A stretch of 64,000 nt of DNA from Austwickia chelonae NBRC 105200 (lineage in GTDB: Bacteria; Actinomycetota; Actinomycetes; Actinomycetales; Dermatophilaceae). The notes under the pieces were generated by a model. The model was not told the DNA's origin and searched no databases. It saw only the letters and a list, made by a program, of their open reading frames with translations. The stretch spans positions 496,001-560,000 of the forward strand of contig NZ_BAGZ01000008.1 of the NCBI RefSeq assembly GCF_000298175.1. Direction: 5' to 3'. The translations under genes were made by a program, and so were the position numbers. How positions within the stretch are numbered: the stretch's first letter is position 1; each line of letters starts with the position of its first letter. This document shows positions 45,910-54,657 of this stretch, one piece after another.

Positions 45910-46017
45910 CCGGCGTGTCGGACGACACGTCGAGCCGTCCCGAGCCGTGAGCGAGGCGGACCGCTGAACTCCTCTGATAGATACAACAGATGGCGCACCC
46001 CCGGAGTTTTTTGCCAA

Positions 46018-46034
46018 ATTGCTTGTGTAGCAAT
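46018..46034. promoter_or_regulatory. Short palindrome upstream of the META-domain gene
   Basis: ATTGCT-TGTGT-AGCAAT, a perfect 6-base inverted repeat in an AT-rich island 135 bases before the ATG at 46169. It probably marks the control region of that gene; a TTGCCA just left of it could be a -35. Confidence 0.35.
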
Positions 46035-46168
46035 GAATTTCCCGGGTTTCTCGGAGTCTCGGTGATAGACATGCCACGGCGAAAGGGCCGCAGGCCAGTG
46101 CCAACAGTGATCTCCTGCCACACCCTTGCGCCGACCAGCGAAACCAGAAACAGAAAGGGAAAAGAGCA

Positions 46169-46579
46169 ATGCGTCTTCGTACCCGTACCGGCGGTGGGGT
46201 CCTCACCGGTGCACTCGCCACCTTCGCCGCGCTCACCATGGCCGTGGCACCCGCCGCGACCGCCGCGCAGCCCGGTCTCGCCGGCCCGCAGTGGAACCTG
46301 CAGAATGCCGCAGCACAACCCGCCTACTTCCAGATCAACGGCGACCAGCTCAACGGCGCAGGACCGTGCAACACCATCAACGCCCACGCCGTCGTCCAGG
46401 GCGACAAGGTCACCTTCGACACCGTGGTCACCACCCGCGTCGGCTGCCACGGCACCGCGGCACAGGTCGAAGAGAAACTCTTCCGTGCCCTCTCCGAAGG
46501 CCAGGCGCAATACCGCGTCGACGGCAACACCCTGACCCTCACCCGGGACAGCGGAACGACGGTCTTCGCCGCCCGGTGA
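46169..46579 (+). CDS. Secreted META-domain protein (HslJ-like)
   Basis: A 136-residue protein with a signal peptide ending near ATAAQPG (about residue 33). The mature part follows the META domain: GPQWNLQNA, FQINGDQLNGAGPCNTIN (the usual G-x-x-GCN), VTFDTVVTTRVGC, and VDGNTLTLTRDSGTTVF. The two cysteines can form a disulfide. META proteins are secreted; some are linked to stress or protease inhibition. AAAGGG before the ATG. Followed by two strong hairpins. Confidence 0.75.
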   Translation: MRLRTRTGGGVLTGALATFAALTMAVAPAATAAQPGLAGPQWNLQNAAAQPAYFQINGDQLNGAGPCNTINAHAVVQGDKVTFDTVVTTRVGCHGTAAQVEEKLFRALSEGQAQYRVDGNTLTLTRDSGTTVFAAR

Positions 46580-46601
46580 GCCACGGCGACCCTCGCTGAA
46601 A

Positions 46602-46677
46602 TCATCGGCGGGGATCCACGCCGATGACCCACAGTGCCCCGGTCGGGTGGGACGATGGTCCACACCGACCGGGGCAC
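46602..46677 (+). terminator. Two tandem hairpins after the META-domain gene
   Basis: First: TCATCGGCG (46602-46610) with CGCCGATGA (46619-46627). Second: GTGCCCCGGTCGG (46634-46646) with CCGACCGGGGCAC (46665-46677), both perfect. The second also has an inner stem. Likely terminator pair. Confidence 0.7.
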
Positions 46678-46844
46678 AGCACTGTCCCGGCATCGTCACC
46701 GGACGAGCGCCCACGCCACCAGAAGAAGGCCCGCCCCCGAACAGGAATGATCACGAAGCCGACGACGTTGTCGATCGACTAGCGTGAGGCGTTCCAGCGG
46801 GTCGCACCGCGAGTCCGGCATACCAGTCGAGGAAGTGAGCCGAC

Positions 46845-47738
46845 ATGACCCAGCCCGGTGGGCAGCCGAGGATACCGATGAGCACCCTGCAACTGCAGCA
46901 TCCGGTCAGCCTCCACGTGTTCGAAGAGTACGAACAAGCCCAACGAGCGGTCGACTACCTGTCCGACCGGGAATTTCCCGTCGAGAACATGATGATCGTC
47001 GGTACCGACCTCAAACAGGTCGAACGAGTCACCGGACGACTCACCGGTGGCAGGGTCCTCGCCTCCGGCGCCGGCTCAGGAGCCTGGATGGGCATGTTCT
47101 TCGGGTCCCTGATGTGGCTCTTCGTCGAAGGAGCCGGACCCGGACAGTTCCTCACCGCCGTGCTCGTCGGCGCCGTCTTCGGCATGATCTGGGCGGTCAT
47201 CGCCTACCGATTCAGCGGCGGAGCCCGCGACTTCACCTCCGTCAGCCAGGTCGTGGCCACCCGGTACGAAGTCCTGGTCGAACACCACCTCATCGAGGAC
47301 GCCCGCCGCCTGATGGAGGAGATGCGACAAGGCATCCCCGGCGGCGGAAACACCGCTACATCCCAGGAACACCCCCACGACCCGTCCGCCCCCGGCACCT
47401 GGGCCGGGGGAGCGCACACCCCGCCGTCCGAGGGAAATACCCCGCCCCCGCCGCCCGCCGTCTGGGACGGGCAGGGCACGCCGCAGCACCCCACCGCGCC
47501 GACGAAGAAGCCGACCGACGCCGCACCCCAACCGAAATACCGCACCTACGGTGAAGCCCTGGACGCCCAACGCGCCGAACGGGAAGCCCGCGAACAGGCC
47601 GGACGGCAGAAACCCACCCCGACGACCCTCATGCCCCAGAAACCACCAGCGCCACCGACCACCGCCCTTCCCCAAGGAACGACAGAACAGGAAACGCCGA
47701 CCCCCGCGTCGGAACACCAGGAGAAGAAGGACAGCTGA
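46845..47738 (+). CDS. General stress protein 17M-like membrane protein with Pro-rich tail
   Basis: A 297-residue protein. Residues 15-70 match the YflT/general stress protein 17M domain (HVFEEYEQAQRAVDYLSD, VENMMIVGTDLKQVE). Two glycine-rich membrane segments follow (about 80-125, GAWMGMFFGSLMWLFVEG). The last 140 residues are a disordered Pro/Thr/Gln tail. In related actinobacterial genes this arrangement is common and of unknown function. Confidence 0.75.
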   Translation: MTQPGGQPRIPMSTLQLQHPVSLHVFEEYEQAQRAVDYLSDREFPVENMMIVGTDLKQVERVTGRLTGGRVLASGAGSGAWMGMFFGSLMWLFVEGAGPGQFLTAVLVGAVFGMIWAVIAYRFSGGARDFTSVSQVVATRYEVLVEHHLIEDARRLMEEMRQGIPGGGNTATSQEHPHDPSAPGTWAGGAHTPPSEGNTPPPPPAVWDGQGTPQHPTAPTKKPTDAAPQPKYRTYGEALDAQRAEREAREQAGRQKPTPTTLMPQKPPAPPTTALPQGTTEQETPTPASEHQEKKDS

Positions 47739-47820
47739 GTCGAACCTGATCAGCCCTGATCAGCCTAAAGGGCGATCAGGAAGGCCCTGAGATCGTACTT
47801 CTGGCCGATTCGTCGAAAAA

Positions 47821-47880
47821 GTCCCCTCCGTAGGGTCGTTGACGTGCGAAAGCACACGACATGACTCCACGGAGGGGACC
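47821..47880 (+). promoter_or_regulatory. Leader that sequesters the ribosome site of an ABC transporter gene, with a possible leader peptide
   Basis: GTCCCCTCCGT (47821-47831) pairs perfectly with ACGGAGGGGAC (47869-47879), which contains the whole Shine-Dalgarno GGAGGGG of the TTG start at 47881. Inside, GTGC-GAAA-GCAC (47844-47855) forms a tetraloop hairpin, lengthened by TCGT/ACGA. A GTG at 47844 begins a six-codon frame, MRKHTT, ending at 47864. This is the geometry of translational attenuation, in which a stalled ribosome on the leader frees the ribosome site. Upstream, 47749-47801 has repeated CTGATCAG and a GATCAGG partner. Confidence 0.5.
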
Positions 47881-48603
47881 TTGACCACCGCTTTCACTCG
47901 GCCACGAACCCGGGCAGCCATCCGGACCGAACACTTGGCCAAGCTCTACGGCAGCGGACAGACCGGTGTCACCGCGCTCGACCGGATCGACGTCGAGATC
48001 TTCGCCGGCGAGTTCACCGCCGTCATGGGCCCCTCCGGGTCGGGCAAGTCGACCCTCATGCATGTGACCGCGGGTCTCGACGAGGCCACCTCCGGACGTT
48101 CCTGGATCGGTGAGACGGAAATCACCTGCCTGTCCGACGACGAACTGACCCGGCTGCGACGCGACCGCATCGGATTCGTCTTCCAGGCCTTCAACCTGAT
48201 GCCCACCCTGGACGCCCGGGCCAATATGCTGCTCCCCCTCAAACTCGCCGGTCGCCGAGTCGAGCAGGACTGGTTCGACCAGGTCGTCACCGTGCTCGGC
48301 ATCGGAGACCGACTCGGACACCGTCCCTCCGAGTTGTCCGGCGGGCAACAACAGCGCATCGCCATCGCCCGGGCGCTGCTCAGCCGGCCTGCCGTGATCT
48401 TCGCCGACGAACCCACCGGGGCCCTCGACTCCGCCTCCGGCGACGCGATCCTCGAATTCCTGTCCCACAGCGTCCGAGAGCTGGGCCAGACCGTGGTCAT
48501 GGTCACCCACGACGACCACGCAGCCTCCTACACCGACCGGATCATCACTCTCACCGACGGGCGGATCGTCTCCGACGACATCCGCGCCGGGGCCGAGGTC
48601 TGA
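47881..48603 (+). CDS. ABC transporter ATP-binding protein (MacB/LolD type)
   Basis: A 240-residue ATPase, TTG start with GGAGGGG a few bases ahead. Walker A GPSGSGKS, Q-loop VFQAFNLMP, signature ELSGGQQQR, Walker B VIFADEPTGALD, switch VTHDD. Close to exporters for peptides or drugs in actinobacteria that pair with a large two-domain FtsX permease, which is the next gene after one spacer base. The leader suggests inducible translation. Confidence 0.9.
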   Translation: MTTAFTRPRTRAAIRTEHLAKLYGSGQTGVTALDRIDVEIFAGEFTAVMGPSGSGKSTLMHVTAGLDEATSGRSWIGETEITCLSDDELTRLRRDRIGFVFQAFNLMPTLDARANMLLPLKLAGRRVEQDWFDQVVTVLGIGDRLGHRPSELSGGQQQRIAIARALLSRPAVIFADEPTGALDSASGDAILEFLSHSVRELGQTVVMVTHDDHAASYTDRIITLTDGRIVSDDIRAGAEV

Positions 48604-48604
48604 G

Positions 48605-51061
48605 ATGCTCACCCAACCTCGTCGACTCGTGTCCGCAGCACTGGCCATCGTCCTGGGTGTCACCTTCGTGGCCGTGGCGCTCTTCCTGGGGAATGCCATC
48701 CGTTCCTCGACGGAGCAGAGAGTGGTCGGAGACCTTGCCGACGCCGGCGTGGTGATCACCCGCAAGAAGCAGGAAAGGGGGCCGACCGGGCCCGCGATTT
48801 CCGATACCTATGTCGCAGCCGTCCGCAGCCTTCCCGGCGTCACTGGGACACGGGTGCTCTCCGAACGAATATTCTTCCAGGACATGGGCGGACATCGCAG
48901 CCCGACCTCGGTGCGCACTGTCCTCCCGCAAGGCATCGGCACGGTCACCTCCGGGCGGCTACCGGAGAAGCCCGGCGAAGTGGCGGTGACCTCTGCGCTG
49001 GCCGCTGCCAGAGGCGTCCGGGAAGGGAACGACCTCCGCATCGGACACGGCTTCGATGCCCCGACAGTCCGAGCCCACGTCGTCGGTGTGGTCGATCCGG
49101 GCCCGAACGGGACCAGTTCGCCTCTTCCTACTCTGTTCGCAGCCAGTTCCGATATCGCCGCATGGTCAGGAGAGCCCGGAGCCGACGAAGTCCAGGTCAT
49201 CGCGCCGGATGTCGACGTAAAAAGCCTGCGGACCCGCACCTCAGCGCTCCCCGGCGGCGGCGCCTTCACCATCCGGACCAAGGCCGACGAGGCCGAATAC
49301 CGGGTGGGCCAGGCCAAGACGGCGGTCGAGACGACGAAGAAACTGTTCCTGGGATTCGCTGCCGTCTCGGTGGTGGTCAGCGCCATCGTCATCGCCAACA
49401 CCTTCTCCATCCTGGTCCTCCAGCAAGTCCGTGAGCTGGCTTTACTGCGTTGTGTCGGAGCGAGGCGACGCCAGGTCTTCGGGTTGGTGCTGCGCGAGGC
49501 ACTGTTCTTGTCCTTCGTCGCGTCTGCGGCGGGGGTGATCCTCGGCGCAGGAATTGTCGCCGTCGTCTCCGCGCTGTCGGCAGGAAGCTCGACGGAACTG
49601 GGCTGGCAATGGGTGTCCCCGGCGGCGGTCGCCCTGCCCATGTCGCTCGGGATGGTTGTGACCACCCTCGCCGCGGTCGTGCCGGCTCATCGCGCTACCC
49701 GGGTGGCTCCGATGGCTGCGCTTCGTCCCGAATTCGTTTCGCCGGTGAGGAGCAGGTCCGGGCGGATCCGGACTTTCCTCGGTTTCCTGACCTTCCTGGG
49801 AGGGACCAGCGCTCTGGTGGTGGGTGCAGCGAGCAGCAAGCTGGTTCCGGCCATGATCGGTGGTGGGCTGTCCGTCATCGGGATCGTCATGGTGGGCGGT
49901 GTCATCGTCCCGCCTCTGGCAGGTCTGCTCGGTGCCCTTCCGGCCCGGGTTGCAGGTCTGCCCGGGCAGCTCGCGGTCGACAACTCCCGTCGGAACCCCG
50001 CCCGGGCAGGGGCGACTGCCAGTGCCCTCTTCGTCGGGGTCGCGCTGATCACCATGATGAGCGTGGGAGCCGAGAGCGGACAGGCCAGTCTCTCGCAGGA
50101 ATTCGATCGTCGTGCCTCGGTGGACGCGTTGATCACCTCCGAGGAGAAACTTCCCGAGGGCGTCTTCGAGAAGATCCGGCATTCTCCGGTGGTCGCGGCG
50201 GCCGCTCAGCAGAGCACCGGCCAGGTGACCTTGACCTCGGCGGACCCGGCGAGGACCTTCGAGATCAAGGCGGAGGCCCAAGGACTGGGCCCTGGTGCCG
50301 ACCAGGTGATCCGCTACCGCGGTTTCGTCGAAGGCGTCGGCCCGGACACGGTGCTGCTGAGCAGCGAACGCCATCGCGGGGTGCCCGACGGTGCGAAGGT
50401 CACGGTGACCGGGCCCCGCGGGGACACGCTCACGGTACGCGCCGTGGTCAGAGAAGGGGGCCCGGGGTCCCCGATGCTCACCGCGGACAACCTTCGGAAG
50501 GTGAACCCGTCTTCCCGACAGGCGATCGCGGTGCGACTCGCCGACGGGCAGGACCCCGCCGCCGCCGTGGAGAAAATCTCTGCCCTCCTGCCCGGTGACC
50601 AGGCCCGGGTAGGAGGGAGCGCGGTGGAGCGAGCCGAGATGCACAAGTTGATGCAGAGGATGCTCTACGTGGTGATCGGATTGTTGGGGGTGGCCGTGCT
50701 CATAGCTCTGGTAGGGATCGGCAACACCCTGGGCCTGTCGGTGCTGGAACGTGGGCGTGAATCGGGCCTGCTGCGGGCCCTGGGCGTAACCCGTAGCCAG
50801 TTGCGCCGCATGTTCGGCGTGGAAGCGCTGGTCCTGGCTGCCGTCGGTACGACGACCGGGATCGTCGCAGGTATCGGCTACGGGGCTGCGGCGGCTCAGG
50901 CATTGCTGGGCTCGAGCGTCACAGCGCTCGTGGTCGTCATTCCCTGGGGGCGTCTGGCCTTGGTTGCTGCGGTGGCCCTCGCCGCAGGCTGGCTGGCTTC
51001 GGTCGTGCCGGGTCGACGTGCCGCGAAGGTCTCTCCGAGCAAGGCCCTGGCTGCCGAATGA
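48605..51061 (+). CDS. Large ABC transporter permease with two FtsX domains
   Basis: An 818-residue permease. N-terminal transmembrane segment (about 13-33), a large outside domain, three segments (about 245-375) forming the first FtsX domain, a fourth linker segment pair (about 400-440), a second outside domain, and a last FtsX domain with three segments (about 685-810) ending AAKVSPSKALAAE. Works with the ATPase at 47881. Such pairs export peptides, lipids or antimicrobials; the substrate is not evident. A strong hairpin follows and is shared with pepP. Confidence 0.88.
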   Translation: MLTQPRRLVSAALAIVLGVTFVAVALFLGNAIRSSTEQRVVGDLADAGVVITRKKQERGPTGPAISDTYVAAVRSLPGVTGTRVLSERIFFQDMGGHRSPTSVRTVLPQGIGTVTSGRLPEKPGEVAVTSALAAARGVREGNDLRIGHGFDAPTVRAHVVGVVDPGPNGTSSPLPTLFAASSDIAAWSGEPGADEVQVIAPDVDVKSLRTRTSALPGGGAFTIRTKADEAEYRVGQAKTAVETTKKLFLGFAAVSVVVSAIVIANTFSILVLQQVRELALLRCVGARRRQVFGLVLREALFLSFVASAAGVILGAGIVAVVSALSAGSSTELGWQWVSPAAVALPMSLGMVVTTLAAVVPAHRATRVAPMAALRPEFVSPVRSRSGRIRTFLGFLTFLGGTSALVVGAASSKLVPAMIGGGLSVIGIVMVGGVIVPPLAGLLGALPARVAGLPGQLAVDNSRRNPARAGATASALFVGVALITMMSVGAESGQASLSQEFDRRASVDALITSEEKLPEGVFEKIRHSPVVAAAAQQSTGQVTLTSADPARTFEIKAEAQGLGPGADQVIRYRGFVEGVGPDTVLLSSERHRGVPDGAKVTVTGPRGDTLTVRAVVREGGPGSPMLTADNLRKVNPSSRQAIAVRLADGQDPAAAVEKISALLPGDQARVGGSAVERAEMHKLMQRMLYVVIGLLGVAVLIALVGIGNTLGLSVLERGRESGLLRALGVTRSQLRRMFGVEALVLAAVGTTTGIVAGIGYGAAAAQALLGSSVTALVVVIPWGRLALVAAVALAAGWLASVVPGRRAAKVSPSKALAAE

Positions 51062-51066
51062 GCTCA

Positions 51067-51111
51067 CGGCCCGGGGGTGTCCAGCACCTGCTGGTGGGTG
51101 CCCCCGGGCCG
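51067..51111. terminator. Bidirectional terminator between the permease and pepP genes
   Basis: CGGCCCGGGGG (51067-51077) pairs perfectly with CCCCCGGGCCG (51101-51111), with an inner CCAGCA/TGCTGG stem. It lies between convergent genes. Confidence 0.85.
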
Positions 51112-51147
51112 GGTCTCCCGGCTTCCGGGGGACACCACCGGGTCGGC

Positions 51148-52665
51148 TCAGGGCAGCAGCTTCGCCAGCCAGGACTCGAGCTCGTCGATCTGCGAGGGCA
51201 GATGCGGGCTGAGGATCTCGCATCCGTCCTCGGTGACCAGGACGTCGTCCTCGATCCGTACTCCGATGCCGCGTAATTCCTCGGGGACGAGCAGGTCGTC
51301 CTCCTTGAAGTACAGGCCCGGTTCCACGGTGAGGATCATCCCGGGACGTAGCTCGGCGTCCATGTAGTCCTCCCGGAGGGCTCGGGCGCAGTCGTGGACG
51401 TCCAGCCCCAGGTGGTGGCTGGTCCCGTGCACCATCCACCGTCGGTGCCACTGCCCGTGTTCGAGATCCAGGGAGTCCTCGACCGAAGCGCCCTCGGGCA
51501 GCAGCCCCCACCGGTGCAGATGTTCGGCGATCACCCGGATCGCGGCGGCGTGGACGTCCTTGAACCGGTGGCCCGGTCGGATCGCGGCGAAACCGGCGGC
51601 CTGCGCGGCATGGACCGCCTCGTAGACGCGACGCTGGGCGGGTGTGAAGGTTCCCGAGACCGGCATCGTACGGGTGATGTCCGCCGTGAACAGGGAGTCC
51701 ATCTCCACACCGGCGTCCAGCAGGAGCAGGTCACCTTCCCGGATGTCCCCGGTGTTCCGGATCCAGTGCAGAGTATTTGCGTGATCGGCTGCGGCACAGA
51801 TCGACTCATATCCGACCCCGTTGCCCTCGTGCCGGGCCGTACGGTTGAAGGTGCCCTCGATCCACCGTTCTCCGCGTCCTCGACGGATCGCCTCGGGGAA
51901 CTCGGCGACCACCGCTTCGAAGGCCCGGGCCGTGGCCGCACAGGCCTGCCGCATCTGATCGACCTCCCACGGGTCCTTCACCAGGCGCATCGTCGACAGG
52001 ACCCGCGCCAGCTCCAGGTCGGACTCCTGGGCGACCTGCGCCGCCTCCTCGACGGACCCGCCTTCGGTCAGCGCCGTCGCCCGGACCGTGTCGATCTGCG
52101 CGGCGACCTGGTCGTCGGCATCCCGGACGACCCTGACCTGGACGGAGCCCACATCCTTGCCGACCTCGTTCTCGAAGGCGGACAGATCACGGCACTCCAG
52201 GCCCAGTTCGGCCTGGGTGGAGGCCAGGGTCGGACGGGAGCCCACCCAGTACTCCCCGTAGCGGCTGTCGGTGAAGAACTCCTCGCTGTCCCGTCCGGCG
52301 GACGGCCGGAAGTACAGGATCGACTCGTGCCCGCCGTCCTCGGCCGGTTCCAGCACCAGCACCGCGTCCGGTTCCCGGTCGGCACCCAGACCGGTCAGGT
52401 GCGCGAAAGCACTGTGCGGGCGGAACATGTAGTCACAGTCATTGCTCCGCACCTTCAGACCCCCGGCCGGGATCACGAGCCGTTCGCCGGGGAAGAACTC
52501 GGACAGTCGTGCCCGTCGTCGCGCGGCGTGATCGGCGACCTCGGCCCGTTCGGGCAAGGGTTCCGGTGAGGGGGCCCATCCAGAAGAGATATAACGACGG
52601 AATGCTTCGGTGGAAGGGATGCCTCGGTGCTCTGCCTTGGTCTGTTTCTCGCTCACGAATGCCAC
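51148..52665 (-). CDS. pepP: Xaa-Pro aminopeptidase (aminopeptidase P)
   Basis: A 505-residue M24B metallopeptidase. After an extra N-terminal part of about 40 residues it shows the AMP_N domain (RLVIPAGGLKVRSNDCDY, FRPHSAFAHLTGLG). Metal ligands of the pita-bread fold: Asp in LLLDAGVEMDSLFTADITRT, His in VHGTSHHLGLDVHD, Glu in LTVEPGLYF and GIGVRIEDDVLVTEDG. It removes N-terminal residues before proline. GTG start at 52665 or a second GTG three codons on. Cytoplasmic. Confidence 0.9.
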   Translation of the reverse strand: MAFVSEKQTKAEHRGIPSTEAFRRYISSGWAPSPEPLPERAEVADHAARRRARLSEFFPGERLVIPAGGLKVRSNDCDYMFRPHSAFAHLTGLGADREPDAVLVLEPAEDGGHESILYFRPSAGRDSEEFFTDSRYGEYWVGSRPTLASTQAELGLECRDLSAFENEVGKDVGSVQVRVVRDADDQVAAQIDTVRATALTEGGSVEEAAQVAQESDLELARVLSTMRLVKDPWEVDQMRQACAATARAFEAVVAEFPEAIRRGRGERWIEGTFNRTARHEGNGVGYESICAAADHANTLHWIRNTGDIREGDLLLLDAGVEMDSLFTADITRTMPVSGTFTPAQRRVYEAVHAAQAAGFAAIRPGHRFKDVHAAAIRVIAEHLHRWGLLPEGASVEDSLDLEHGQWHRRWMVHGTSHHLGLDVHDCARALREDYMDAELRPGMILTVEPGLYFKEDDLLVPEELRGIGVRIEDDVLVTEDGCEILSPHLPSQIDELESWLAKLLP

Positions 52666-52808
52666 TCTGCCACGGCAGTATCGACGGCAGCGTCAGGCGC
52701 GGCAAAACGCCCGGAACAGTTCTGTGATCAGGCGATTTGCGATAGGTGCCCGGCGTCGCTGAATCTGGTCGAACACTGGGCGGGGTGAAAGCGGGGACAG
52801 GGCGGGAC

Positions 52809-54521
52809 ATGGCACATGACGACAAGCCGGACGACGACCGCGGCAAGCCCTCCGAGGCGTCCGACCAGGCAGGCGGTGAACGTAGTGCTGCGATGACCCG
52901 GCCTGCCGGGAACGACCATCCCCAGCCGGTACCGAGCCTCCACGAGACCGGCCCGATCGCCACCAAATCGGTGACCTCCCCGCTTCCGCTCACCCCGGCG
53001 CAACCGGAACTGCGCAGCCCGTTGGACGACGCGGCCCCGGCTGCGGAGAGCGCCGCCGCCAAATCGGTCTTCCGCACCCGGTCGGCCATCCAACGCTGGC
53101 CCTTGGACGCCGAGCGACGCACCCGCCTGCGCAACCGTTTCCTGCATGCCGTCGAAGGGGCCCCACCCACCTGGGGCATGCGGATACAACCGGCGGACGA
53201 CGGAGTCGAGGAAGCCCGGGCCCGGGCCGTGATCGACCTGGCGATGCGGATCGCCGAGGCGCTGCTCACCACGGGATCCTCGGCCGCCGATGTCACCGCC
53301 ACCGCGATCCAACTGACCCACGCCTACGGTCTGCGCTCGGTGCACGTCGACGTGACCTTCACCTCGATCACCGTCTCCCACCACCGAGGAGAACGCCACG
53401 ACCCGGTCACGGTGATGCGGGTCGTGGCCAATCGCACCTCCGACTTCGACCGGCTGCGCCGCATCCAGAAACTGGTGGCCGCTCTCGCCCAGGACCCGAT
53501 CCCCATCGAGGAGGCCCGGGAGCGGTTCACCGAGATCATGCGCCGCCCCCACCTCTACCACCGGGACGTGGTCACCGCGGCCAACGCCGGGCTGGCAGCG
53601 GCGATCGCGGCTCTGCTCGACGGGAGCTGGCAGGAGATCGTCCTCACCCTGGTCACCGCGGCGTTCATCGACCGGTCCCTGTTGTGGGTCTCCCGGCGCG
53701 GACTGGCCGCTTTCTTCGCACAGATCATCGGGGGAGCGATCCCCACCGGCGTCGCCGTCATCCTCATGTATGCGCGAGCCCACGACGTGGCCGGGCTGGG
53801 ATCGGTGTCACCTTCGGTGGTCGTCACCGCGGGGATCGTGGTGCTCCTGGCCGGACTGCAACTCGTCGGCGCGGCCCAGGACGCCATCGACGGTTATTAC
53901 GTGACGGCGACCGGCCGTGGTTTCGAGGTCCTCCTGATGACTCTCGGCGTCGTCGTGGGGATCCTGATGGTGCTGGGACTGGGTAACAGGGCGGGCGTCC
54001 CGGCGTACATCTCACCGACCCTCGGGTTCGCGCCGTCGGTGACCTTGCAGATCAGCCTGGCCGGTCTGGTCTCAGCGGCCTTCGCGATCACCACCTACTC
54101 GGGGCCGCGCACCGTCCTGGTCTCCTTGCTGACCGGGGCGTTGGGCTGGTCGGCCTACCTGGTGGGGGTCTTCTTCCAGCTGTCGATCGCCCCGGCGAGT
54201 GCGATCGGCGCTTTCGCGGTGGGCGCTCTCGCACCCGCGCTGGGACGGATCTGCCGGGTCCCTTCCCTGGCGATCACCACCGCCGGGCTGGTCACCCTGC
54301 TGCCCGGCGGGATGGTCTACCGGGGGTTGTACGACTATGTCGGCGCGGCCTCCGACGAGGGGCTCGCCACGCTGATGTCCGCCGGGACGGTGGGCCTGGC
54401 GCTCGCCGCAGGGGTCAGCCTGGGCACCTACGTGGGTCGTCCGATGGGAGAGACCCGCGCTTCCACGGAGCACAAGAAGGCTTTGCGTCGGGTGTTGCGG
54501 CGTCGGCGGACCACCCGGTGA
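52809..54521 (+). CDS. ThrE-type threonine/serine exporter family protein
   Basis: A 570-residue protein when started at the ATG at 52809 (an in-frame start at 52746 is also possible). About 110 hydrophilic N-terminal residues precede the ThrE N-domain (AMRIAEALLTTGSSAADVTATA, LRSVHVDVTFTSITVSHHRG) and then about ten transmembrane segments with LVTLLPGGMVYRGLYDY. Corynebacterial ThrE exports threonine and serine. The two domains are fused as in ThrE, while many bacteria split them. Ribosome site weak (GGCGGGAC). Confidence 0.8.
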   Translation: MAHDDKPDDDRGKPSEASDQAGGERSAAMTRPAGNDHPQPVPSLHETGPIATKSVTSPLPLTPAQPELRSPLDDAAPAAESAAAKSVFRTRSAIQRWPLDAERRTRLRNRFLHAVEGAPPTWGMRIQPADDGVEEARARAVIDLAMRIAEALLTTGSSAADVTATAIQLTHAYGLRSVHVDVTFTSITVSHHRGERHDPVTVMRVVANRTSDFDRLRRIQKLVAALAQDPIPIEEARERFTEIMRRPHLYHRDVVTAANAGLAAAIAALLDGSWQEIVLTLVTAAFIDRSLLWVSRRGLAAFFAQIIGGAIPTGVAVILMYARAHDVAGLGSVSPSVVVTAGIVVLLAGLQLVGAAQDAIDGYYVTATGRGFEVLLMTLGVVVGILMVLGLGNRAGVPAYISPTLGFAPSVTLQISLAGLVSAAFAITTYSGPRTVLVSLLTGALGWSAYLVGVFFQLSIAPASAIGAFAVGALAPALGRICRVPSLAITTAGLVTLLPGGMVYRGLYDYVGAASDEGLATLMSAGTVGLALAAGVSLGTYVGRPMGETRASTEHKKALRRVLRRRRTTR

Positions 54522-54657
54522 ACCGGTCGGGATCGTCCTGGGCGCCATCGGGGCGCACCCGGACCTGAGCCTGCCACAGCGGTTCTGCCGTGGTCGTCGG
54601 GGTCGTGGCCGACGGGACGGGAACGTCCGTACGGCGAACCTGCAGGAAGGACAGAGC

